Source of the DNA: Planctomycetota bacterium | GTDB taxonomy: Bacteria; Planctomycetota; PLA2; JAEUHO01 | Assembly (NCBI GenBank): GCA_020851795.1 | Contig: JADZCA010000078.1 | Span: forward strand, 1 to 64,000 | Direction of reading: 5' to 3' | DNA: 64,000 bases | Shown here: positions 41,726 through 50,288 of the stretch, in pieces | Position numbering within the stretch: position 1 is the stretch's first letter | How the letters are laid out: the number at the start of each line of letters is the position of its first letter | Notes under the pieces: generated by a model | What the model was told of the DNA's origin: nothing | What the model saw: the letters and a program-made list of their open reading frames with translations, nothing else | Databases searched by the model: none | Translations under genes and position numbers: made by a program

Positions 41726-44700
41726 ATGACGGCGGACGAGGTCTTCACAGCGGCACTGGAGCGTGCGGACGCGTCGGAGCGCGCGTCGTTCGTGGCGGCG
41801 GCGTGCGCGGGCGACGCGGAGCTGCTGCGGCGGGTGTCGTCGCTGTTGTCGGCGCACGAGTCAGCGGGGAGCTTCCTCGAGGGGGTCCCGTTCGGTGCGG
41901 CGACGTCGGGCCCGTCGGCGCGGGACGCAAGCCCGCCGCTTTCGGTGGGGGCCTCGATCGGTCCGTACGTGCTGACGGGTGTGCTGGGCGAGGGCGGGAT
42001 GGGGACGGTGTACGAGGCGGAGCAACGGACGCCGGTGCGTCGTCGGGTGGCGCTCAAGGTGGTGCGGGCCGACGTGGGGGCGGCGACGCGTGCGCGGTTC
42101 CGTGCGGAGCGAGCGGCGGCGGGTCGGATGGACCACCCCGGGGTGGCGCGTGTGCTCGAGGCGGGGACGACGTCGGACGGACGCGAGTGGTTCGCGATGG
42201 AGCTGTTCCGCGGTCGTGCGATCTCGGCGTGGTGCGACGAGCGGCGCGTGGGGGTGCGCGGGCGGGTGGAGCTCATGGTGCGGGTGTGCCGTGCGGTGCA
42301 GCACGCGCACCAGAAGGGAGTGGTGCACCGTGACCTCAAGCCGGGCAACGTGCTGGTGGGGGAGCAGGACGGACGGGCGGCGGTGAAGGTGATCGACTTC
42401 GGGGTGTCCAAGGCGGTGGGTGAGACGACGGGGGAGGCGACGGGGCACACGCAGCACGGGCAGCTGCTCGGGACGCTGCGCTACATGGCGCCGGAGCAGG
42501 CGCAGGCCGACGGCGGGGACGTGGACACGCGGGCGGACGTGTACGGGCTGGGTGCGGTGCTCTACGAGCTGCTGACGGGGTCGGCGCCGCTGGGGGAGGA
42601 CGGGGAGGAGGGGGGCGGGCTGCTGGCGGCGCTGGAGCGGCTTCGCGACGAGGAGCCGTCGCGCCCGAGCGCGCGAGTGGCGGGGGCGTCGGACGTGGAG
42701 GCGCTGGCGCTGCGGCGCGCGACGGTGCCTCGGCGGCTGGTGTCGCAGCTGCGGGGGGACCTGGACTGGATCGTGATGCGGTGCCTGTCCAAGGACCGGG
42801 AGGGCCGCTACGCGAGCGCGGACGCGCTGGCGTCGGACCTGGAGCGCCACCTGCAGGGGCGGGCGGTGGCGGCGGGCCCGCCGTCGCTGCGCTACCGGGT
42901 GGGCAAGGTGCTGCGCCGTCACCGTCGGGCTGTGGCGCTGACGACGGTGGGGCTCGCGGCGCTGGTGGCGGGGGGCGTGGGGGCTGGGTGGGTGCTGCGC
43001 GAGCGGGCGACGCGGAGGGCGGCGGTGGAGGGGGAGGTGGGTCGGGCGCTCGACGAAGCGGACCGCGAGCAGGCGTCGGGGCGCTGGGACGACGCGCTGG
43101 CGGCGGCGCGCCGGGCGGAGGCGCTGCTGGCGGGCAGCGACGGCCTCGAGGCGCTGCGGGAACGGGCGGTGCGTCGGCGCGAGGACCTCGAGTTCGTGCG
43201 CGACGTGGACCGGATCCGACACCGCGCGGCGTCGCGGCTGGAGTTCTCCGCCCTCGGCCCCGCTCTCGCCGCGGCGTTCCGCTCGCTCGGCGTCGACGTC
43301 GACGCGCTGTCCCCCGACGACGCCGCCGCGCAGCTCCGCCGCCGCACCGTGCCGCAGGTCGCCGCGGGCGCGCTCGACCTCTGGGCCGTCGCCCGTGCGG
43401 AGAGCGACTCGGCCGCCCCGTCGAAGCGGTGGCGCCGCTACGTCGAGGTCGCGATGCGCGCCGATCCCGACCCGCTCCGCTCACGGATGCGCGACGCGAT
43501 CCTCCGTCGCGACGGTGCCGCGCTCGTGGCGATGGGCGCGCGCGACACGATCGCGCAGCTCCCGCCCGACGCCGCCAACCTCGTCGTCGTGTTGCTGCGC
43601 ACGTGGGGGTTCCGGCGCGAGTCGCTCGAGGCGTGCCGTGCGGCGCAGAGCGCGCGTCCGGGCGACTTCTTCCTCAACCTCGAGCTCGGGACTCGCCTGA
43701 TCGACGAGCGGGCGCTCGACGACGCAGCGCGGTTCCTGACGGCGGCCGCCTCCCTTCGACCCGACAGCGTCGCCGCGCACCAGAACCTTTCCGCGCTGTG
43801 GGCGGAGCGTGGGCGATTCGACGAGGCGGCTGACCACATCCGGCGCGCGATCGAGCTCGCCCCCGACGACGTCGACCTCGTCCTCAACCTCGCCCTCGTC
43901 GAGCGCCGCGCCAAGCGGCACGACGACGCGCTGGTCACGGCCCGCGGCGCGCTCGACCGGGACCGCACGCACGCGCGTTCGTGGGCCGTCCTCGCGGGGG
44001 TCCAGTTCGACCGCGGGGACCTTCCCGCCTGCATCGAGGCTGCCACCGAGGCGGTCCGCCTGCGGCCCGAGGACTCCGACTCCCGCCTGCTCCTCGCCAA
44101 GGCCCACGGGCGGTCCGGCGCGCTCGACGAGGCCATCGCCGCCTACCGCGAGGTGGTCCGGACCGACCCCAAGCTGCCGAAGGCGAAGTACCTCCTCGCG
44201 TCCAACCTCTGGAAGCGAGGCCTCAGGGACGAGGCGATCGCGATGGACCGCGAGGCGGTGCTCGTCGAACCGACGTTCGCGCCCGCGCACTACCAGCTCG
44301 GGCTGCACCTCGCCGCGGTCGGGGACCGTGCAGGGGCCGTCGCCGCGTACCGCTCGGCCGTCGCATCCGACGGCGCCTACGCGGAGGCGCACTGCAACCT
44401 CGGGCTGCTCCTGCAGCAGACGGGCCGGTTCGACGAAGCGCTCGCGGCGCTCCAGCGTGGGCACGAGCTCGGCCGCGCCCGCGAGGGCTGGACGTACCCG
44501 TCGGCCTCGTGGGTCGCCGACGCCGCGTTCGCCCGCGACGCGGCGCGCCTCTTCGGCCGTCTCGGGCGCCGCTCCCCCGAGGGCGCGCGGGCCGCCTTGC
44601 TCGACCTCGTGGTGCGGTCGCGGGTCTCGACGAGCGGGCGCAACGACGCGTTGTGGGAGGGGGCGGCCGCCGCGCTCGCCGTCGCGCAGGAGAGCGTGCC

Positions 44701-44965
44701 GGAGCTCGCGGGCGGCTGGCGTCGGCTCGCGCTCGAGTGGCTGGTGCTCGACCTCTCGTCGTGGCCGCAGCCGTCGCCGGGGCGCGACGCTGCGCGTGCC
44801 GCAGCGATGGCGCGCGCCCTCGAGCTCTGGGAGTCCTCCCGGCGGTTCGCGTCGGTGCGAGGGGCCGCCGTCGACGCACTTCCCGAGCCCGAGCGTGCCC
44901 CGTGGCGGGCGCTGTGGGCCGAAGTGGCCCGGCGGCGCGAGGCGGCTGCCGCCGCATCGCGCTGA
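41726..44965 (+). CDS. Transmembrane Ser/Thr protein kinase with TPR tail (kinase 2)
   Basis: This 1079-residue paralogue of kinase 1 was given the same start by alignment (MTADEVFTAALERADASERASF). The kinase domain at about 80-370 has GEGGMGTVYEA, Lys111, HRD at 201-203 and DFG at 224-226. A transmembrane helix is at about 410-428, and TPR units lie at about 640-915 (DEAADHIRRAIELAP, DEAIAAYREVVRTDP, GAVAAYRSAVASDG). Residues around 433-500 are almost identical to kinase 1 even at DNA level, whereas the TPR parts differ strongly. Codon choice also changes after about base 43230, from G-ending to more C-ending codons. The gene is likely a mosaic. Confidence 0.92.
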   Translation: MTADEVFTAALERADASERASFVAAACAGDAELLRRVSSLLSAHESAGSFLEGVPFGAATSGPSARDASPPLSVGASIGPYVLTGVLGEGGMGTVYEAEQRTPVRRRVALKVVRADVGAATRARFRAERAAAGRMDHPGVARVLEAGTTSDGREWFAMELFRGRAISAWCDERRVGVRGRVELMVRVCRAVQHAHQKGVVHRDLKPGNVLVGEQDGRAAVKVIDFGVSKAVGETTGEATGHTQHGQLLGTLRYMAPEQAQADGGDVDTRADVYGLGAVLYELLTGSAPLGEDGEEGGGLLAALERLRDEEPSRPSARVAGASDVEALALRRATVPRRLVSQLRGDLDWIVMRCLSKDREGRYASADALASDLERHLQGRAVAAGPPSLRYRVGKVLRRHRRAVALTTVGLAALVAGGVGAGWVLRERATRRAAVEGEVGRALDEADREQASGRWDDALAAARRAEALLAGSDGLEALRERAVRRREDLEFVRDVDRIRHRAASRLEFSALGPALAAAFRSLGVDVDALSPDDAAAQLRRRTVPQVAAGALDLWAVARAESDSAAPSKRWRRYVEVAMRADPDPLRSRMRDAILRRDGAALVAMGARDTIAQLPPDAANLVVVLLRTWGFRRESLEACRAAQSARPGDFFLNLELGTRLIDERALDDAARFLTAAASLRPDSVAAHQNLSALWAERGRFDEAADHIRRAIELAPDDVDLVLNLALVERRAKRHDDALVTARGALDRDRTHARSWAVLAGVQFDRGDLPACIEAATEAVRLRPEDSDSRLLLAKAHGRSGALDEAIAAYREVVRTDPKLPKAKYLLASNLWKRGLRDEAIAMDREAVLVEPTFAPAHYQLGLHLAAVGDRAGAVAAYRSAVASDGAYAEAHCNLGLLLQQTGRFDEALAALQRGHELGRAREGWTYPSASWVADAAFARDAARLFGRLGRRSPEGARAALLDLVVRSRVSTSGRNDALWEGAAAALAVAQESVPELAGGWRRLALEWLVLDLSSWPQPSPGRDAARAAAMARALELWESSRRFASVRGAAVDALPEPERAPWRALWAEVARRREAAAAASR

Positions 44966-45004
44966 CGGCGGGCGCCCGGCCAAGACCGGCTCGAGTCCCG
45001 CGCG

Positions 45005-46681
45005 CTACGCCTGCGTCCCCGCCGCGGCCCGGCGGCGGACCGCGCGGAGCGCCTCGACGAGGAACGTGGTCGAGAGCGCGAGCATCGCGACCGACACGAG
45101 GCCGTTGATCCCCTCGAGCCCGAGCCCGTCGCGGGTCAGCGCCCCGACGCCGCGCACCGCGTGGCGGCCGATCGACCAGGTCGTCACCGTCAGCACGAAC
45201 GCCGCGGGCGCCAGCACGTACCACGCGCGCTTGCCGCCCGCGCGCAGCCACACGCCCGCCGAGAGCAGCGTCAGGCCCGCCAGCAGCTGGTTGGCCGAGC
45301 CGAAGAGCAGCCAGTTGTCCGCGAACGACTTGCCGCCGCCCGCCAGCAGGATCGCCAGCGGCACCGCCACCGTCGCGAGCGTGGCCAGCAGCGCGGCCCG
45401 CGCCGAGCGCGCGCCGAAGAGCTCCTGGAGCAGGTAGCGGCCCAGCCGCGTCGCCACGTCGAGCGTGTCGAAGATGAACGTCGAGAGCGCCATGCCGGCG
45501 AAGACCCGGGCGAAGCTGCGCCCGCCCTCGCCCACGAAGAGCGTCAGGAACGACGCCATCCCGTCGGCGAACACCGCGCCCGGCCGGCCCCGCACCTCCG
45601 ACGGCGACAGCACGAGCACCGTCGAGAGCGCGATCAGCGCGACGAAGGCCTCGAGGAGCATCGCGCCGTACCCGACCGGGCGGCAGTGGCTCTCCCGGGC
45701 GATCTGCTTGCTCGTGGTGCCGCTGCAGACGAGCCCGTGGAAGCCCGAGCACGCGCCGCAGGCGATCGTCACGAAGAGGAACGGGAAGAGGTCCTTGCCG
45801 AAGCCCTCCGGCGGCGTCGCGAAGGCCGGCTGGCGGATCTCGTGCCCGCCGAAGAACACGCCCGCGACCCCGGCCGCGAGCGCGAGGTAGAGGACGAAGC
45901 CGCCGAGGAAGCCGCGGGGCTGCAGCAGCGTCCACACCGGCACGAGCGACGCGACGACGCAGTAGCCGAGGATCGCGAAGTACCACGTCGTCGCGTCGGC
46001 CCGCAGCACCATCGAGACGGCGGGGACGGTGCCGAGCCACACGCAGCCGAGCACGAGCGGCACGAAGACCACCGAGAGCACCCACGTCTTCGGCTGGAAG
46101 CGGCGGACGACGAAGCCCATCACGACGGCGAGCACGAGGTAGAGCACCGCCGCCGCCGCGACGCCACCGCCCTTGTCGAACGACGTGCCGTCGGGCAGCT
46201 CCTCGACCTGCCCGAGGAACGTGTTCGCGGTCGCGTCGGTGAAGGCGACGACCACGTAGACGAGCGCCAGCCAGATGAACGCCGTCAGCGAGAGCCACGC
46301 GCGCGGGCCGAGGTGGCGCCGCGCGACCTCGGCGACCGTGCTCGCGCCGTGGCGCACCGAGGCGACGAGCGCCGTCAGGTCGTGCACCGCGCCGACGAAG
46401 ACGACGCCGAGCCCGATCCAGAGCAGGCACGGGCCCCAGCCCCACGTCTGGCAGGCGAGGATGGGCCCGAGGATCGGCCCCGCGGCCGCGATCGCCGAGA
46501 AGTGCTGCCCGAACAGGTAGAAGGGCGGCGTCGGGACGTAGTCCACGCCGTCGGCCCGCTCGGTCGCAGGCGTCGTGCGCCGGTCGTCGAGCGCGTACTG
46601 CCGCGCGACGAAGCGCCCGTAGAACGCGTAGCCGGCCGTCAGCACCGCGACGACCGCCGCGGCGAGGAGGGGGAGGCTCAT
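45005..46681 (-). CDS. CstA-family carbon starvation protein / peptide or pyruvate transporter
   Basis: This 558-residue protein with about 14 membrane helices belongs to the CstA/BtsT family of proton-coupled pyruvate or peptide transporters. Diagnostic segments are YGRFVARQYALDD near the start, VDYVPTPPFYLFGQHFSAIA, GPILGPILACQTWGWGP and ACGACSGFHGLVCSGTTSKQ. It is shorter than the roughly 700-residue E. coli CstA, as are many homologues. It is monocistronic and divergent from the 46897 operon. The ATG lies 9 bases after a minus-strand TACCCT box and no ribosome binding site is visible. Confidence 0.92.
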   Translation of the reverse strand: MSLPLLAAAVVAVLTAGYAFYGRFVARQYALDDRRTTPATERADGVDYVPTPPFYLFGQHFSAIAAAGPILGPILACQTWGWGPCLLWIGLGVVFVGAVHDLTALVASVRHGASTVAEVARRHLGPRAWLSLTAFIWLALVYVVVAFTDATANTFLGQVEELPDGTSFDKGGGVAAAAVLYLVLAVVMGFVVRRFQPKTWVLSVVFVPLVLGCVWLGTVPAVSMVLRADATTWYFAILGYCVVASLVPVWTLLQPRGFLGGFVLYLALAAGVAGVFFGGHEIRQPAFATPPEGFGKDLFPFLFVTIACGACSGFHGLVCSGTTSKQIARESHCRPVGYGAMLLEAFVALIALSTVLVLSPSEVRGRPGAVFADGMASFLTLFVGEGGRSFARVFAGMALSTFIFDTLDVATRLGRYLLQELFGARSARAALLATLATVAVPLAILLAGGGKSFADNWLLFGSANQLLAGLTLLSAGVWLRAGGKRAWYVLAPAAFVLTVTTWSIGRHAVRGVGALTRDGLGLEGINGLVSVAMLALSTTFLVEALRAVRRRAAAGTQA

Positions 46682-46690
46682 GGGGGCGGG

Positions 46691-46696
46691 AGGGTA
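46691..46696 (-). promoter_or_regulatory. Candidate -10 box (TACCCT), near-leaderless, for CstA-like gene
   Basis: Minus-strand TACCCT is 9 bases from the ATG at 46681. The interval is TCCCGCCCCC-like, with no purine-rich ribosome binding site. Confidence 0.4.
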
Positions 46697-46883
46697 CCAG
46701 CGCCTCCCCGGCGGTCGCGCGCCCCCGATGCCGAGCGGGCGCGCTCCCGCGGTCTCCTGCGCGGGCGCGGGGCCCGCCCCGCGCGCGACGCGGTGCGCCG
46801 GCCGGTCGGGCGACCCCGGCGGGCCCCGGGGCCGCGGCCGGCGGCCGGCGGCCGGCCCGGCACCGGGGGGTCCGCCCGACGGC

Positions 46884-46889
46884 TATACT
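46884..46889 (+). promoter_or_regulatory. Candidate -10 box (TATACT), leaderless, for the 46897 operon
   Basis: TATACT is close to the consensus TATAAT and lies 7 bases before the GTG start in an otherwise pure GC context. Transcription should begin at the start codon itself. Confidence 0.55.
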
Positions 46890-46896
46890 CCGCACC

Positions 46897-48462
46897 GTGG
46901 CTTTGTCGCGCCCTCACGGTCCGCGCTGCGTCGCCGCCGTCCTCCTCTGCGGCGCCCTCCTCGGCGTCCCCGCCGCGGGCGCCGACGTCGTCAAGACCAA
47001 GGACGGGAAGACCTACGAGGGCAGGGTCGTCTCTCAGGACGACGCCACCGTCGTCGTCGACACCACGTTCGACGGGCGCAAAGAGCTGCCTCGGGCGACG
47101 GTCGCGTCGGTGGACACGAGCGTCCCGCCCCTGCGCGACCAGCTCGCGTTCCGGGTCCGCGACGCGACGGACGTGCCGGCGCTGCTCAAGGCGGTGGACT
47201 GGGCGCGCTCGAAGGGGTTCAAGGACGAGCTCGCCGACCTCTGGAAGAAGGTGGTCGCGCTCGAGCCGCAGAACGCCAAGGCGCGCAAGGCGCTCGGGCA
47301 CGTCAAGGTCGGCGACCGCTGGATGACGCCGGAGGAGAAGGCCGCGGCGGACGCGGCCGCCGACGAGGCGGCGATGCGCGCCAAGGGCCTCGTCCTCCAT
47401 CAGGGGCGGTGGGTGACGCCGCAGGAGAAGGACGCCCTCGAGAAGGGCCTCGTCAAGGACGGCGACGACTGGGTGACCGAGGAGGTGTTCCACCGCCGCC
47501 GCGGCGAGCGCAAGGTCGGCGACGCGTGGGTCCGCGTCGGCGAGGGCGAGGGCAAGGCGCGCCAGGCGCACCTCGCCAAGGAGGTCGGCGTCCCGCTCGA
47601 GTACGTGTGGTCGCCGCGCGCCGACGTCTACCACGAGCTCAACGCGACCGAGGGCCAGGCCCTCGTCGACGCGTGCACGGCGGTGACGCTCGCCTTCGAG
47701 CGCCTGCTCAAGCCCGGTGCCGACGACCGCATGGAGGACGTGCGCGTCGAGGTGGTCGTCCCGCACAAGGCGCCCGCGTACGCCCGCTACGTGCAGCTCT
47801 TCGCCAAGGAGCAGGGGATCCTCCAGATGGCCGGCCGCCAGGAGTGGGCGTCGCAGGCGTCGCGCCTGCGCTCCTTCTGGTGGACCGACCCGAAGTGCGC
47901 GGTCGGCGCGTACCTGTTTCCGAACACGCTCGACGCGGTGCGCAGCAACGTCGCGCACACGCTCGTCTTCGTGCTGCTCAACCGCTACCGCTTCAACTAC
48001 CGCTTCACGAGCCCGTGGCTCTCCGAGGGGCTCGCCTACCACCTCGAGATGGCCGCGGTGGGGCCGAGCTCGTCGTTCACGATCGGCCGCGCGGGCATCC
48101 CCGGCGGCGGCGACCCGCAGGCGTGGCAGGACACCAAGCGGTGGCCCGAGCTGCTCCGCTCGATCGTGCTCGGGGCGCAGGACACGCCGCTGCCGCGGCT
48201 GGCGCGCTCGCCCGCCGACGGGCTCTCGCTCGTCGACCTCGCCAAGGCGTGGAGCGTGATCCACTGGCTCGCGGAGTCGGACCCGACCAAGCTGAAGGCG
48301 TTCCTCGACCTCACCAAGACGCAGCGTGACGAGCCCGACGAGACCAACTTCAAGCAGGTGTACGGCTTCGACATGCGTGAGGCCGACGCGAAGTGGCGCG
48401 AGCACGTCGCGCCCGCGCCGCCCCCGACGCCGCCCACCGCGCCGCGCGGGAAGAAGCCGTGA
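46897..48462 (+). CDS. Secreted protein with degenerate metallopeptidase-like domain
   Basis: This 521-residue protein has a signal peptide (about residues 1-28). A small beta-barrel-like start (VKTKDGKTYEGRVVSQDD) recalls Planctomycete proteins with an Sm-like N-terminus. Residues 75-215 hold helical repeats with GDRWMTPEE and GRWVTPQEK motifs. The C-terminal part has WLSEGLAYHLE, which matches the second-glutamate motif of gluzincin peptidases. The expected HExxH reads HTLVF, so zinc catalysis is doubtful. It starts a three-gene operon: the next GTG overlaps its stop by four bases. Confidence 0.72.
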   Translation: MALSRPHGPRCVAAVLLCGALLGVPAAGADVVKTKDGKTYEGRVVSQDDATVVVDTTFDGRKELPRATVASVDTSVPPLRDQLAFRVRDATDVPALLKAVDWARSKGFKDELADLWKKVVALEPQNAKARKALGHVKVGDRWMTPEEKAAADAAADEAAMRAKGLVLHQGRWVTPQEKDALEKGLVKDGDDWVTEEVFHRRRGERKVGDAWVRVGEGEGKARQAHLAKEVGVPLEYVWSPRADVYHELNATEGQALVDACTAVTLAFERLLKPGADDRMEDVRVEVVVPHKAPAYARYVQLFAKEQGILQMAGRQEWASQASRLRSFWWTDPKCAVGAYLFPNTLDAVRSNVAHTLVFVLLNRYRFNYRFTSPWLSEGLAYHLEMAAVGPSSSFTIGRAGIPGGGDPQAWQDTKRWPELLRSIVLGAQDTPLPRLARSPADGLSLVDLAKAWSVIHWLAESDPTKLKAFLDLTKTQRDEPDETNFKQVYGFDMREADAKWREHVAPAPPPTPPTAPRGKKP

Positions 48463-50288
48463 CGCGGTCCTCGCCCCGCCGTCGCGGCCTCCTCCGTCCG
48501 TGCGTCGCCGCGGCCCTCGGCGCGCTCGCGCTGACCCTCGCGTCCGCGCGGGCGCGGGCGGGCGACGACGTGCAGCCGGCCCCGCCCATCCTCCTCTTCG
48601 CCGATCCCGACGAGCCCGCGCGCAAGACGATCGACGAGCTCGTGCAGAACGGGTTCGGCGACGTGAGCAAGGCCGTCGTCGCGCGCGACCTGCTCGTGCG
48701 GCGCTTCGGGCTGTGGGCCGTCCGGCCGCTCGTCGAGCGCACGACCGCCGGCGCGAACGAGGCGATCGTGCGCAACGCGGTGCTGACGCTGGGGTCGCTG
48801 CGTCGCGCGTACGGGCCCTCGCAGCACCTCTGGCCCGCGGTCCCGGCGCTCGCCGCCACCGTGCGCCGCGAGGGGAGCGAGCCGTGGCGGCGCGCCTTCG
48901 CGGCGCTCGCCCTCGGGTTGTTCTACGGGCCCGAGACGGTGCGGCGCGGCGCGGCGTCGCGCGAAGGCACCGAGGAGGGGGCCGCGGCCGCGCGCAAGGC
49001 GCTCGGCGACGCGAACGCCGCGCTCCTCAAGGCGCTCGCCGACGGCAACTGGGTCGTCACCGCCTCGGCCGCGCTCGCGCTGGGCAAGATCGGCGGGACG
49101 TCGGTGGCGAGCGCCCGCGCGGCGGTGCGCCGGGCGTCGCCGCCGCCCGCCGCGCCCGAGGCGCGCGTGGCCGACCTGCTCTCGATCGGGCTCCTGCCGC
49201 TCGACGAGGACGCGACGCTCGTGGCCGCGCTGCACGACGACGACCGCCGCGTGCGCGCGGCGGCGGCGCTGGCGATCGCGTGCTGGGCGGTGGCCGAGGC
49301 CCGTTCGGCGCCCACCGGCGCGCTCGCCGCCTCGGCGTCGGCGCGCGCCGTCGCGCTGGACGCCGCGCTGCGGCCGTCGCAGAACGTCGCGCTGCGCGAG
49401 GGCGACGTGGACGGCGCCGAGGCGGCGTTCGCGCGCGGCATGCTCGCGCTGCTCTCGGGGCGCAGCGACACCTGGGACGAGCTCTTCGAGCTCGCGACGC
49501 GGCCGACCACGGAGCGGCGCACCGCGACCGCCGCCGCGCAGGCCCTGCTCTTCGCGCCGCGCCAGGCCGGCGCGCGGGCGCGGCTGGCCGACCTCGTCGG
49601 GCGCGAGAACGCCGGGCGCGCCCTGCACCCCACCGTGGTCGCCGCCGCGCTCCTGATCGCGGGGAGCGACGGGACCGACCGGGGCGTCGAGGTGTGCAAG
49701 GACTGGCTGCGCGACCGCGGCCGCGACCCGCACGGCGACGCCGACGGCGACGTGCGCTTCTACGGCGCGATCGGGCTCGTCCGCGCGCTCGTGGCCGGGC
49801 GCGTCGCCCCCGAGCGGCGCGAGCTCGCGGTGCGCGCGCTCTCGGAGGCGGTCCGGGCCGGGCTCGTCTCCGACGACGCGCGGCGCGACGCCCGCAGCTT
49901 CCGACAGGTGCTGCGCGACCTCGTGCGGCCGCTCCCCGAGGCGCTCGCGCGCGACCCCGACGCCCGGCCCGACCCGCGCGCGCTCGTCGTCCTCGAGGGC
50001 TCGTTCTCGGACCCGGACGCGATCGCGGCCGACGACCCCACCGACGTCGTGGTGGACCGCCTCAACGACGCGGTGCTCGCGCTGTACGGGCTCGACGCGC
50101 TGCCGCGGGCCGTCGTCGTCGGCGGCTCGGGCGAGCGGACGCCCAGCCGCGAGGACCAGGAGCTGCGCTTCCTGCTCGGGTGGCTCGAGCGCGACCCGTA
50201 CTTCGTCCGACTCGACCTCCTGCGCGACCGCGGGCGCCTGCCCGCGCCGCCCACGTCGCCCCCGGGCGACGACGAGCTCGACCGATGA
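48459..50288 (+). CDS. Secreted HEAT-repeat-like protein, function unknown
   Basis: This 609-residue protein has a signal peptide (about residues 1-28, ending ARA). Most of the remainder is Ala-rich helical repeats (VRNAVLTLGSLRRAYG, NWVVTASAALALGKIGG, DDRRVRAAAALAIACWA), typical of HEAT scaffolds. The last 60 residues are charged and end PPGDDELDR. The GTG start overlaps the previous stop (GTGA), and its own stop overlaps the kinase start (ATGA). The three genes are therefore translationally coupled, and the protein may be a partner of the kinase. Confidence 0.75.
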   Translation: MTRSSPRRRGLLRPCVAAALGALALTLASARARAGDDVQPAPPILLFADPDEPARKTIDELVQNGFGDVSKAVVARDLLVRRFGLWAVRPLVERTTAGANEAIVRNAVLTLGSLRRAYGPSQHLWPAVPALAATVRREGSEPWRRAFAALALGLFYGPETVRRGAASREGTEEGAAAARKALGDANAALLKALADGNWVVTASAALALGKIGGTSVASARAAVRRASPPPAAPEARVADLLSIGLLPLDEDATLVAALHDDDRRVRAAAALAIACWAVAEARSAPTGALAASASARAVALDAALRPSQNVALREGDVDGAEAAFARGMLALLSGRSDTWDELFELATRPTTERRTATAAAQALLFAPRQAGARARLADLVGRENAGRALHPTVVAAALLIAGSDGTDRGVEVCKDWLRDRGRDPHGDADGDVRFYGAIGLVRALVAGRVAPERRELAVRALSEAVRAGLVSDDARRDARSFRQVLRDLVRPLPEALARDPDARPDPRALVVLEGSFSDPDAIAADDPTDVVVDRLNDAVLALYGLDALPRAVVVGGSGERTPSREDQELRFLLGWLERDPYFVRLDLLRDRGRLPAPPTSPPGDDELDR

